Of a DNA stretch of 64,000 nucleotides, positions 9,194 to 17,154 are shown piece after piece; within the stretch, counting starts at the first letter, position 1, and every line of letters begins with the position of its first letter. The notes under the pieces were generated by a model. That model was given only the letters and a program-made list of their open reading frames with translations, ran no database searches and was not told the DNA's origin. Position numbers and translations under genes: made by a program. Source of the stretch: Nocardiopsis sp. FIRDI 009 (GTDB taxonomy: Bacteria; Actinomycetota; Actinomycetes; Streptosporangiales; Streptosporangiaceae); contig NZ_QPNC01000015.1 of NCBI RefSeq assembly GCF_003386285.1, positions 124,001 to 188,000 of the forward strand. The letters run 5' to 3'.

Positions 9194-10660
9194 TCACTGC
9201 TGATCGGAATTGTCTGTTCTGCGACGCCCGGCACGCTCCGCGGCCTCCGCGGAGGCGGTGCCGGGGCGCTTGCGCTGGGTCCACCCCTCGACGTTGCGCT
9301 GGCGGTGCCCCTCGGAGACCGCCAGCGCACCCGGCGGAACGTCGTCCCGGACCACGGCCCCGGCCCCGGAGTAGGCGCCGTCGCCCACGTTCACGGGCGC
9401 GACGATGGTGTTGTCGCTGCCGATGCGCACGTGGTCGCCGATGGTGCTCCGGGACTTGTTGACCCCGTCGTAGTTGACGAACACGGTGGAGCAGCCGATG
9501 TTGCTGCCCTCGCCGATGTCGGCGTCCCCGACGTAGGTCAGGTGCGGGACCTTGGAACCGGCGCCGACGGTCGAGTTCTTGACCTCGACGAAGGCACCGG
9601 CCTTGGTCCGCTCGGCCAGGCGGGTGCCCGGCCGGAGGTAGGTGTAGGGGCCGACGTCGGCCCCGGAGCCGATCTCGGCCCGGTCCGCGGTGGTCTCGCG
9701 CACCGACGCGCCCTCGCCGACGACCGTGTCCGTCAGCGTCGCGCCGGGACCGACCACGGCGTCCTCGCCGACGACGGTCGCGCCGCGCAGCCGGGTGTTC
9801 GGCTCCAGCACGGCGTCGCGGCCGACCCGGACCTGGACGTCGAGCCAGGTGGTGGCGGGGTCGACGACCGTCACCCCGGAGCGCATGTGCTCCTCCAGCA
9901 GGCGTCGGTTGAGGATGCGGCGCGCCTCGGACAGCTGCACCCGGTCGTTGACGCCCTGGACCTCGTGCCAGTCCCCGGCGGTCCAGGCGCCGACCCGGTG
10001 GCCGTCCCCGCGCAGCAGGGCGACGGCGTCGGTGATGTACTCCTCGCCCTTGGCGTTGTCCGTGGACAGGCGCTGGACGACGGTGGCCAGCAGGGCTCCG
10101 TCGAAGGCGTACATGCCGGAGTTGATCTCGTCGATCCCGCGCTGCTCGGGGGTGGCGTCGGCGTGTTCGACGATCCCCGTGAACGCGCCGTCGGCGTCGC
10201 GGACGATGCGCCCGTATCCGTGGGGGTCGGGGACGCGCGCGGAGAGCGCGGTGACGGCGTTGCCCTCCTTCTCGTGCGCGGCGACCAGCTCGGCGAGGGT
10301 CGATCCGCGCAGCAGGGGCGTGTCCCCGCAGGTGAGGACCACGGTGCCGATGAGCGTGACGCCTCGGGCCGCGAGGTCCTCGACCGCCATGCGCACGGCG
10401 TGCCCGGTGCCGTTCTGCTCCTCCTGGACGGCGGTGGTGGCGTCCGGGGCGACCTGCTCCAGGTGCTCGGCGACCCGCTCGCGCGCGTGGCCGACGACGA
10501 CCACGGTGTGCTCGGGAGTGAGGTCGCGGGCGGCGGCGAGCACGTGTCCGAGCATGCTGCGGCCGCTGATCTCGTGGAGGACCTTGGGAAGTTTGGACTT
10601 CATTCGGGTGCCCTCGCCCGCCGCGAGGACGATGACGGCAGCCGGGCGGCTCACGCTCAC
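9194..10660 (-). CDS. glmU: Bifunctional GlcNAc-1-P uridylyltransferase / GlcN-1-P acetyltransferase
   Basis: GlmU makes UDP-GlcNAc for peptidoglycan. The 488-residue protein has the nucleotidyltransferase signature LAAGEGTRMKSKLPKVL near the N-terminus (about residues 11-27), then a left-handed beta-helix of hexapeptide repeats from about residue 260, with YLRPGTRL and HLTYVGDADIG of the acetyltransferase site and a charged tail ending RRTDNSDQQ. The GTG at 10660 has GAGGGG about 10 bases upstream; a second GTG two codons later is possible. It heads the glmU-prs operon. The 293 bases between it and tRNA-Gln hold its promoter region; nothing else was recognised there. Confidence 0.95.
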   Translation of the reverse strand: MSVSRPAAVIVLAAGEGTRMKSKLPKVLHEISGRSMLGHVLAAARDLTPEHTVVVVGHARERVAEHLEQVAPDATTAVQEEQNGTGHAVRMAVEDLAARGVTLIGTVVLTCGDTPLLRGSTLAELVAAHEKEGNAVTALSARVPDPHGYGRIVRDADGAFTGIVEHADATPEQRGIDEINSGMYAFDGALLATVVQRLSTDNAKGEEYITDAVALLRGDGHRVGAWTAGDWHEVQGVNDRVQLSEARRILNRRLLEEHMRSGVTVVDPATTWLDVQVRVGRDAVLEPNTRLRGATVVGEDAVVGPGATLTDTVVGEGASVRETTADRAEIGSGADVGPYTYLRPGTRLAERTKAGAFVEVKNSTVGAGSKVPHLTYVGDADIGEGSNIGCSTVFVNYDGVNKSRSTIGDHVRIGSDNTIVAPVNVGDGAYSGAGAVVRDDVPPGALAVSEGHRQRNVEGWTQRKRPGTASAEAAERAGRRRTDNSDQQ

Positions 10661-10953
10661 TGGAGGAGACCCCTCGTGAATAGCTGGCGGTTGAACTGTC
10701 GGCTCACCCCTCGGCGACCCGACCCGCGTGCCGCACGGGCGGCCGTCGGATGATCCAGCGGCCGACATGGGAAGGATACATGCGCGTCACAGCCGTCTCG
10801 CGGGGGTGTGCCGCGGCGAGCTGCGGGATCCGTGCGCACGCGCCGCCGGGGCGGGTCGCGTGGCGGACGTGTGAGACGAGGCTCACGGAGCACGGCCGCG
10901 GCCGAGGAGCCGCGTCCCCATTCACGACGGCGGGGCGGCGGCGGAGGCGATTG

Positions 10954-11025
10954 CTCCCGGACCAGGGCTCGAACCTGGACGATGGGGACCAAAACCCCAC
11001 ATGCTGCCGATTACATCATCCGGGA
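10954..11025 (-). tRNA. tRNA-Gln (anticodon TTG)
   Basis: Read on the minus strand, the acceptor stem TCCCGGA pairs with TCCGGGA, with G as discriminator base at 10954. The anticodon arm is TGGGG-TTTTGGT-CCCCA with anticodon TTG, and the T arm contains GGTTCGAGCC. Length is 72 bases without encoded CCA. The D arm carries AATCGGCAGC. All elements of a canonical glutamine tRNA are present. Confidence 0.95.
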
Positions 11026-11097
11026 ACGCACCGGGCGCGATCCCTGCACACCCAGACGCTCGGCACCAACATAGCGCCTCCGTCGGGGGGCTTGCCA

Positions 11098-11130
11098 AAC
11101 CTACGGGTTCGTAGGTTACGGTTACGTAGG
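11098..11130. promoter_or_regulatory. Palindromic operator in the desaturase promoter
   Basis: AACCTACG (11098-11105), GGTT, CGTAGGTT (11110-11117) is a perfect 8-bp inverted repeat, followed by a third half-site CGTAGG at 11125-11130. It lies about 90-120 bases before the desaturase start. Since a TetR-family gene follows the desaturase directly, this is the likely binding site of that regulator. This is inference from position and symmetry. Confidence 0.6.
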
Positions 11131-11217
11131 AATAGGTTGGGCCGTCGGCCCGGGTGCTCCGTGCCCTGCGAACGCCGTCCTGACCTCGACACGACTTCTC
11201 TGACGAGGTGTGGAGAC

Positions 11218-12177
11218 ATGACCGCAGCACCCGAGGCGCCGATCGCCGTACCGCCCAAACGCGAGGCGATCCCCGAGTACGAACCGGAGCCGCGCGGCAA
11301 AGCCGAGCGCTACACCGTCTTCGCCTTCGTGTTCATCCCGCTGATCGCCCTGCTGGCCACCGTTCCGTTCTTCTGGGGCTGGGGGCTCTCCCTCGTCGAC
11401 ATCGCCATCGCCGGGGTCTTCTACGTGGTCAGCGGCCTGGGCATCACGGTCGGCTTCCACCGCCACTTCACGCACGGCTCGTTCCGGGCCAACCGCCCCC
11501 TGCGCGTCGCGCTGGCGGTCGCGGGCAGCATGGCGATCGAGGGCAGTGTCATCAAGTGGGTGGCCGACCACCGCCGCCACCACAAGTACGCCGACGCCGA
11601 GGGCGACCCGCACTCCCCGTGGCGCTTCGGCGACGACTGGAAGTCCGTGGCCAAGGGCCTGTACTACGCCCACATGGCGTGGATGTACCTGGACGAGAAG
11701 AAGACCTCGCCCCGCCGCTTCGCCCCCGACCTGCTCAAGGACAGGGACGTCGTCCTCGTCGACAGGCTCTTCATCCCGATCGTCGTCCTCTCGCTGGGCG
11801 CCCCGGCCCTCATCGGCGGCCTGGTCACCATGTCCTGGTGGGGCGCGGCCACCGCGTTCTTCTGGGGGAGCCTGGTGCGCGTCGCCCTGCTGCACCACGT
11901 CACCTGGTCGATCAACTCCATCTGCCACACCATCGGCGAGGAGAACTTCGAGGTCCGCGACCGCTCCCGCAACGTGTGGTGGCTGGCCATCCCGTCCTTC
12001 GGCGAGTCGTGGCACAACCTGCACCACGCCGACCCCACGTGCGCCCGCCACGGTGTGCTCAAGGGGCAGATCGACATCTCCGCCCGGATCATCTGGGCCT
12101 TCGAGCGGTTCGGCTGGGCGACCAAGGTCCGCTGGCCGAACCCGGAACGGCTCGCCGCCAAGCGGGTCAGCCTCTAG
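11218..12177 (+). CDS. Membrane fatty-acid (acyl-CoA) delta-9-type desaturase
   Basis: A 319-residue integral membrane di-iron desaturase that introduces a double bond in saturated acyl chains. The three histidine boxes are GFHRHFTH, HRRHHKYAD and HNLHHADP. Hydrophobic segments are at about residues 36-58, 61-78 and 180-225. The family name stearoyl-CoA 9-desaturase is standard for this arrangement; the exact position specificity cannot be read from sequence. The ATG at 11218 is preceded by GTGTGGAGAC, giving GGAG as ribosome site. The TetR gene starts 14 bases after its stop, forming an operon under the palindromic promoter site. Confidence 0.9.
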   Translation: MTAAPEAPIAVPPKREAIPEYEPEPRGKAERYTVFAFVFIPLIALLATVPFFWGWGLSLVDIAIAGVFYVVSGLGITVGFHRHFTHGSFRANRPLRVALAVAGSMAIEGSVIKWVADHRRHHKYADAEGDPHSPWRFGDDWKSVAKGLYYAHMAWMYLDEKKTSPRRFAPDLLKDRDVVLVDRLFIPIVVLSLGAPALIGGLVTMSWWGAATAFFWGSLVRVALLHHVTWSINSICHTIGEENFEVRDRSRNVWWLAIPSFGESWHNLHHADPTCARHGVLKGQIDISARIIWAFERFGWATKVRWPNPERLAAKRVSL

Positions 12178-12191
12178 GATCAGTAGCCATC

Positions 12192-12848
12192 ATGGGAGCA
12201 GCCGACAGCCAGCAGGGGACCCGCGCGCGACGCAAGCGCATGACGGGCAAGGAACGTCGGCAACAGCTTGTGGAGATCGGCCGGGAGCTGTTCGCCGAGC
12301 GCGGGTTCGACGCGACCTCCGTCGAGGAGATCGCCGCACGGGCTGGTGTGTCCAAGCCCGTGGTCTACGAGCACTTCGGCGGCAAGGAGGGCATCTACGC
12401 GGTCGTCGTCGACCGGGAGATGCGCACCCTCCTGGACATGATGGGCGACGCCCTCACCGCCGACCACGCCCGCGACAAGATCGAGCGGGCGGCGCTGGCG
12501 CTGCTGCGCTACGTCGAGGAGAACACCGTGGGCTTCCGGGTGCTGACCCGGGACTCGCACGTGGCCTCCGGCACGGGCAGCTTCGCCAGCCTGATCAACG
12601 ACATCGCCAGCCAGGTCGAGCACATCATGGTCGACGAGTTCGCCGAACGCGGTTACGACCCGGCGCTCGCACCCATGTACGCGCAGGCGCTGGTGGGCAT
12701 GTGGGCCCTGACCGGCCAGTGGTGGCTGGAGGTGCGCAGGCCCAAGCGCGAGGTGGTCGCGGCGCACCTGGTCAACCTGGCCTGGAACGGGCTCGCGCGG
12801 CTGGAGCCCAGGCCGGGGCTGCACACGCGCGGAAGCCGCTCGGGCTGA
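12192..12848 (+). CDS. TetR/AcrR-family repressor, probably of the desaturase operon
   Basis: A 218-residue TetR protein. The helix-turn-helix is in RQQLVEIGRELFAERGFD followed by TSVEEIAARAGVSKPVVY and EHFGGKEGIYAVVVDRE. The C-terminal ligand domain resembles that of the mycobacterial fatty-acid regulator group (FasR-like: pattern of GFRVLTRDS and GMWALTGQWWLE), so a fatty-acyl ligand is plausible but not shown. It is co-transcribed with the desaturase, 14 bases downstream, which is typical of autoregulated lipid desaturation operons. A start at MTGKERR is possible; the ATG at 12192 sits closer to the upstream stop codon. Confidence 0.85.
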   Translation: MGAADSQQGTRARRKRMTGKERRQQLVEIGRELFAERGFDATSVEEIAARAGVSKPVVYEHFGGKEGIYAVVVDREMRTLLDMMGDALTADHARDKIERAALALLRYVEENTVGFRVLTRDSHVASGTGSFASLINDIASQVEHIMVDEFAERGYDPALAPMYAQALVGMWALTGQWWLEVRRPKREVVAAHLVNLAWNGLARLEPRPGLHTRGSRSG

Positions 12849-12892
12849 CCGGGCCGACCCGCCGCACGGCGAGGGCGCCACGCCGAGGAGCA

Positions 12893-12928
12893 CCCGCCAC
12901 CGCGCCGCGACCGCCGCGCGGTGGCGGG
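12893..12928 (+). terminator. Hairpin terminator after the desaturase-TetR operon
   Basis: CCCGCCACCGCGC (12893-12905) pairs with GCGCGGTGGCGGG (12916-12928), a perfect 13-bp stem with a 10-base loop, followed by CCTTTACCC. It lies 45 bases after the TetR stop codon and separates this operon from the MarR gene. Confidence 0.75.
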
Positions 12929-12945
12929 CCTTTACCCGCCCACTA

Positions 12946-12959
12946 TCTTGATGTCAAGA
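12946..12959. promoter_or_regulatory. MarR-type operator TCTTGA-TG-TCAAGA
   Basis: TCTTGA, two bases, TCAAGA is a perfect palindrome 15 bases before the MarR start codon, inside TATCTTGATGTCAAGAGATA. TATCTTGA/TCAAGATA half-sites are well known for MarR/DUF24-like regulators in actinobacteria. It most likely mediates autorepression. Confidence 0.7.
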
Positions 12960-12973
12960 GATATGCTGGTCCC

Positions 12974-13483
12974 ATGCGCGATGAGGTGGATGGGCTGATC
13001 GAGGCGTGGCGTGCCGAGCGCCCGGACGTGGACGTGACGCCGCTGGAGGTGTTCAGCCGGGTCTCCCGGCTCGCACGCCACCTGGACCGTGCCCGGCGCA
13101 CCGTCTTCACCGAGCACTCCCTGGAGCCGTGGGAGTTCGACGTCCTCGCCGAACTGCGCCGTTCCGGACCGCCCTACGAACTCAGCCCCGGGCGCCTGCT
13201 CCGCGCCACCCTGGTGACCTCCGGGACCATGACCAACCGGGTCGACCGGCTGGCCGCCGCGGGCCTGGTCCGCCGCAGACCCGACCCCGCGGACAAACGC
13301 GGCGTGCTGGTCCGCCTCACGGAGAGGGGCGCCGAGCGCATCGACGCCGCCCTGGCCTCGCTCGTGCGGTACGAGGAGTCGCTCCTGGAACCCATGCCCG
13401 ACGAGGACCGGGCGCGGCTCGCATCGTTACTGAGAAGCCTGCTCGCGCCCCTCGACAGGGAACCCTCCGGTCCGCAAGGCTAG
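12974..13483 (+). CDS. MarR-family transcriptional regulator
   Basis: A 169-residue winged-helix regulator. The DNA-binding region reads LSPGRLLRATLVTSGTMTNRVDRLAAAGLVRRRPDPADKR across residues ~75-115, including the wing motif DPADKRGVLVRLTERG. MarR proteins are dimeric repressors released by small phenolic ligands or oxidation; there is no obvious redox cysteine here. The ATG at 12974 has no strong ribosome site and lies just after the operator, so transcription may be leaderless or short-leadered. The next gene (GDSL lipase) starts 84 bases downstream with its own ribosome site and could be a target. Confidence 0.88.
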   Translation: MRDEVDGLIEAWRAERPDVDVTPLEVFSRVSRLARHLDRARRTVFTEHSLEPWEFDVLAELRRSGPPYELSPGRLLRATLVTSGTMTNRVDRLAAAGLVRRRPDPADKRGVLVRLTERGAERIDAALASLVRYEESLLEPMPDEDRARLASLLRSLLAPLDREPSGPQG

Positions 13484-13566
13484 CCACCGGGCGGTATCCG
13501 TCTCTCACCGGGAGACCGCTGTCTGGGCGCGAACCACATTCCAGGCATGGGTTGGAGAGAGCGACA

Positions 13567-14466
13567 GTGAGATTCGGCTGGATCGCCGCGACGGCCGCGG
13601 CGGCCCTGGTCGCCACCGGCTGCGGCGGTGGCGGGGACGAGGACACGGCAGTCGGGCAGCGTTACTACCTGTCCCTGGGGGACTCCCTGACGGTGGGGGT
13701 GCAGCCCGGCGAGGACGGCACACCCGAGGAGACCCCCGACGGCTACACCGACGTGCTGTACCGGGACCTGTACGACGCGGACTCGACGCTGAGCCACGAG
13801 CGGATGGGCTGCGGCGGCGAGGACACCACCACCTTCGTCTCGGGCGGCGTCCCCCGCTGCGACGACAGGTACGGGGGCCGGTCCCAGTTGGAGGCCGCCG
13901 AGGAGTTCCTCACCGAGAACCGGGGGGACGTCGAACTGGTCACCCTCACCATCGGGGGCAACAACTTCACCGGGTGCGTGAGCGACCTGGAGGCCCCGGA
14001 GGGTCCCGCGATCGACACGGCCTGCGTGGACGACGGGCTGGAGCGGATCGAGACCGAGGTCCCCGAGATAGCCGACCGCCTGCGCGCCGCGGCGGGGCCG
14101 GACACCCAGATCATCGCGATGACCTACTACAACCCCTTCCTGGCCGCCCTGCTGCTGGAGGACGACGACGGCGCGGCCGCCCCGGAGGACGACCTGGTCG
14201 GGTACGCCAGCGACGTCCTGGAGCGGATGAACGGGTCCCTGCGCGCCGCCTACGACGCCGCCGGGATCGACGTCGCCGACGTGGAGGCGGTCTTCGAGTC
14301 CGCGGACTTCGGCGTCCCGGCCGACAGCGCGACCGGCATGCCGACCAACGTGCAGCGGATCTGCGACCTGACCTGGATGTGCGACGTCGAGCGCGGGCCG
14401 GACATCCACACCAACCGGGCGGGCGCCCAGGAGATCGCCGCCGCCTTCGGCGAGGTGGTCGACTGA
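13567..14466 (+). CDS. Secreted GDSL/SGNH-family lipase, lipoprotein
   Basis: A 299-residue exported esterase. The N-terminus (VRFGWIAATAAAALVATGC) is a lipoprotein signal with lipobox VATGC, so the protein is probably anchored to the outer face of the membrane. Catalytic blocks are GDSLTVG (block I, Ser), GGNNF (block III Gly/Asn) and DIHTNRAG (block V Asp and His). Cysteines in MGCGGED, PRCDD, GCVSD, TACVDD and CDLTWMCD probably form disulfides, as in other actinobacterial SGNH lipases. The GTG start at 13567 is preceded by TGGAGAGAG. It is followed at once by a bidirectional terminator. Confidence 0.88.
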   Translation: MRFGWIAATAAAALVATGCGGGGDEDTAVGQRYYLSLGDSLTVGVQPGEDGTPEETPDGYTDVLYRDLYDADSTLSHERMGCGGEDTTTFVSGGVPRCDDRYGGRSQLEAAEEFLTENRGDVELVTLTIGGNNFTGCVSDLEAPEGPAIDTACVDDGLERIETEVPEIADRLRAAAGPDTQIIAMTYYNPFLAALLLEDDDGAAAPEDDLVGYASDVLERMNGSLRAAYDAAGIDVADVEAVFESADFGVPADSATGMPTNVQRICDLTWMCDVERGPDIHTNRAGAQEIAAAFGEVVD

Positions 14467-14472
14467 CGCCCC

Positions 14473-14497
14473 GGGGCGGGGCCGCGCGCCCCGCCCC
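14473..14497. terminator. Bidirectional terminator between lipase and ABC-F genes
   Basis: GGGGCGGGG (14473-14481), loop of 7, CCCCGCCCC (14489-14497). Perfect 9-bp stem in the 55-base gap between two convergent genes. Confidence 0.7.
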
Positions 14498-14521
14498 GTG
14501 CACCCGACGCGCGTCCCGCCG

Positions 14522-16297
14522 TCAGTCGCCGACCAGCTCGGCCTGTTCCAGCCAGGACTCCTCCAGCTCGTCGCGCTCGGCCGCCAGGGCCTTGGCCTCG
14601 GCGTCCAGTTCGGCCAGGCGGGTGTAGTCCTCGGCCGCGGCGGCCATCAGCTCGTGCAGTTCGGCCTCGCGCCTGGCGATGCGGTCCATCCGCCGCTCGA
14701 CGCGCTGCATCTCCTTCTGGGCGGCGCGCCGCTCGGCCGGGGAGACCGCGGGCTCCTCCTTCGGGGCGTCGGCCCCCCGCGGGGCGGCGCCCGGAACGGA
14801 GGGCCGCTCCGCGGTGGCGGCGCGGCGCTCCAGGTACTCGTCGACGCCGCCGGGCAGGAAGGCGAGGGTGCCGTCGCCCATGAGGGCCAGCACGCGGTCG
14901 GTGATCCGCTCCAGGAAGTACCGGTCATGGCTGACCAGCACCAGGGAGCCGGGCCAGCCGTCGAGGAGGTCCTCCAGCTCGGTGAGGGTCTCGATGTCCA
15001 GGTCGTTGGTGGGCTCGTCCAGCAGGAGGACGTTGGGCTCGTCCATGAGCAGGCGCAGCAGCTGCAGGCGGCGCCGCTCACCGCCGGACAGGTCGCCGAT
15101 CGGGGTCCACTGGCGCTCGCCCCGGAAGCCGAAGCGCTCCAGCATCTGGCTGGCGGTGTAGTCGCGCTTGCCGATGGTGACGTGTTCGCGCACGTCCATG
15201 ACGGCCTGGAGCGGGCGCGCCTGGGGGTCGAGCTCGGCGATGTTCTGGGACAGGTGGGCGAGCCGGACGGTCTTGCCGGTGCGCACCGACCCGGAGTCGG
15301 GGGCGCGTTCGCCGCCGAGGATCCGGAGCAGGGTCGACTTGCCCGCGCCGTTGACGCCGACCAGGCCGACCCGGTCGCCGGGGCCGAGCTGCCAGGTCAG
15401 GTCGTCCAGCAGGACGCGGTCGGGCACGGAGACCGACACGTTCTTGAGGTCGACGACGGTCTTGCCGAGCCGGGAGCTGGCGAACCGGACGAGTTCGACG
15501 GTGTCGCGGACCGGCGGGACGTCGGCGATGAGCTGGTTGGCCGCCTCGACGCGGAACTTGGGCTTGGAGGTGCGCGCCGGAGCGCCCCTGCGCAGCCAGG
15601 CCAGCTCCTTGCGCATGAGGTTCTGGCGGCGCTCCTCGGCGGCCGCGGCCAGGCGTTCGCGTTCGGCCTTGGCGAGCACGTAGGCGGCGTAGCCCCCCTC
15701 GTAGCGCTCGACCGCGCCGCTCCCGACCTCCCAGGTCCGGGTGGTGACCGCGTCCAGGAACCAGCGGTCGTGGGTGACGACCACGAGCGACTCCGGACGG
15801 CCGCTGAGGTGCTGGGCGAGCCAGGCGATCCCCTCGATGTCCAGGTGGTTGGTGGGCTCGTCGAGGACGATGAGGTCGTGGTCGTCCACGAGCAGACGCG
15901 CCAGCGCGGACCGGCGGCGCTCGCCGCCGGACAGCCCGGACATGTCGGTGTCCAGGTCCCAGCCGCCGAGCAGGCCGCGCAGGATGTCGCGGATGCGGGC
16001 GTCACCGGCCCACTCGTGCTCGGCCCGGTCGCCCAGGACGAAGGCGCCGACCGTGGTGTCGGGGAAGTCGTCCTGCTGGTGCAGGTACCCGATCCGCAGA
16101 CCACGGTTGTGCACGACCCGGCCGGAGTCGGGTTCGGTGCGCCCGGACAGCACCGAGATCAGCGTGGACTTGCCGCCGCCGTTGCGGCCGACGACGCCGA
16201 TGCGTTCACCCTCGTCCACGCCGAGGGACACCTTGTCGAGGAGTACGAGCGGCCCGTAGGCCAGGGACACGTCCTGGAGATTGACCAGATTCGTCAA
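14522..16297 (-). CDS. ABC-F family ATPase
   Basis: A 591-residue soluble protein with two ABC ATPase domains and no membrane segments. Walker A motifs are GRNGGGKST (N-domain) and GVNGAGKST (C-domain); signatures are LSGGERRR in both; Walker B are LIVLDEPTNHLD and VLLLDEPTNDLD. The inter-domain linker runs through AKAERERLAAAAEERRQN. A C-terminal charged helical domain (from about residue 500) ends it. ABC-F proteins act on the ribosome as translation factors or antibiotic-protection factors; this Uup/EttA-like layout with C-terminal coiled coil is the housekeeping sort. The TTG at 16297 (L-T-N-L-V-N-L) fits the usual start of homologues, with AGGGGTGG upstream; longer open frame to the right is not coding. 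Confidence 0.9.
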   Translation of the reverse strand: MTNLVNLQDVSLAYGPLVLLDKVSLGVDEGERIGVVGRNGGGKSTLISVLSGRTEPDSGRVVHNRGLRIGYLHQQDDFPDTTVGAFVLGDRAEHEWAGDARIRDILRGLLGGWDLDTDMSGLSGGERRRSALARLLVDDHDLIVLDEPTNHLDIEGIAWLAQHLSGRPESLVVVTHDRWFLDAVTTRTWEVGSGAVERYEGGYAAYVLAKAERERLAAAAEERRQNLMRKELAWLRRGAPARTSKPKFRVEAANQLIADVPPVRDTVELVRFASSRLGKTVVDLKNVSVSVPDRVLLDDLTWQLGPGDRVGLVGVNGAGKSTLLRILGGERAPDSGSVRTGKTVRLAHLSQNIAELDPQARPLQAVMDVREHVTIGKRDYTASQMLERFGFRGERQWTPIGDLSGGERRRLQLLRLLMDEPNVLLLDEPTNDLDIETLTELEDLLDGWPGSLVLVSHDRYFLERITDRVLALMGDGTLAFLPGGVDEYLERRAATAERPSVPGAAPRGADAPKEEPAVSPAERRAAQKEMQRVERRMDRIARREAELHELMAAAAEDYTRLAELDAEAKALAAERDELEESWLEQAELVGD

Positions 16298-16581
16298 CGG
16301 CCGTCCACCCCTAGCGCATTGATGCTCACCTGGTCTGACTTCCTCTCGTAGCGCGGGAACACTGCTTCGGGGCCCGTGGCGCGGCCTCGCCGCCCGCGGT
16401 CGGCCGGGGGCGCGCGACGACGTCGTGCCGACCCCGGCACGGTGCGCGCGGCTCACCGGGACACCCCGACGGCCCACACTAGGCCCTGTGACGGACCCGC
16501 GGGACGGGGCCGGCCTCCGGCCCGCAACCAACAACCCCCGCCGCCCCCGGCCTGTTCCCGGGCTCCGGTACCGTCGGCCCC

Positions 16582-17072
16582 GTGACCGCGGGAACGTACG
16601 GCGTCGTCGTCGAGCGGCCGGAGGCGGCCCGCCGGATCTGCGCCCGACATCTGCGCACGTCGGTGCACACGCCGGAGGAACTGGCCGCCATGCCGTCGGC
16701 CCCGGGGGGTACGGCTTCCTGGAGCACTGGGCGGCCCCGGAGCTGGGGGTGAGCGGGATCGACCGCTCGGTCACGCACGCCGACCCCGGGATGCCCGAGT
16801 GGCGGTTCTGCGCGCTCGTCGCGCGGGAGCTGGCGGTGCGGTGCTGGACGGCCGACGACACGGGGCTGCCCTCACGCCTCCTCCTCGCCGAACCGGACGG
16901 GAAGGTCCGAGCGGTGCACGTCCCGGACGAGGGGGACGACGTCGGCAGGGGCCGCTACCGGATCAACCACCCCTGCCTGGCGGAGTGCGCCCACTGCGTG
17001 GGGGAGCCCCTGTGCCGCACCTCCGCGTTCCCTCCCGGCACGCTCCTCACCGGCGTTCCGCCGTCCCGCTGA
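16582..17072 (+). pseudogene. Unrecognised gene broken by a one-base loss in a G run
   Basis: From GTG at 16582 the frame reads VTAGTYGVVVERPEAARR and continues to about MPSAPGG, then turns to nonsense and stops at 16741-16755. The next frame carries on with YGFLEHWAAPELGVSGID, and onward to CAECAHCVGEP-like cysteines and the stop at 17070-17072. Adding one G to the G6 run at 16704-16709 joins both halves as PSAPGGYGFLEHW without loss. The joined product would be about 163 residues. I do not recognise the family; it has a cluster of Cys (PCLAECAHCVGEPLC) near the C-terminus that could bind metal. Either a real frameshift or a sequencing error in a homopolymer. Confidence 0.65.
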
Positions 17073-17107
17073 CCTCCGGCGTCCGTCCGGACGCGTCGGC
17101 GAGGGTA

Positions 17108-17142
17108 CGGCCCGGCGTCCCACCACGCCGGACGCCGGGCCG
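17108..17142. terminator. Bidirectional terminator
   Basis: CGGCCCGGCGTCC (17108-17120), loop of 9, GGACGCCGGGCCG (17130-17142): perfect 13-bp stem between the frameshifted gene (plus) and the transketolase C-subunit gene (minus). Confidence 0.75.
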
Positions 17143-17154
17143 GGCCGCGGGGCC

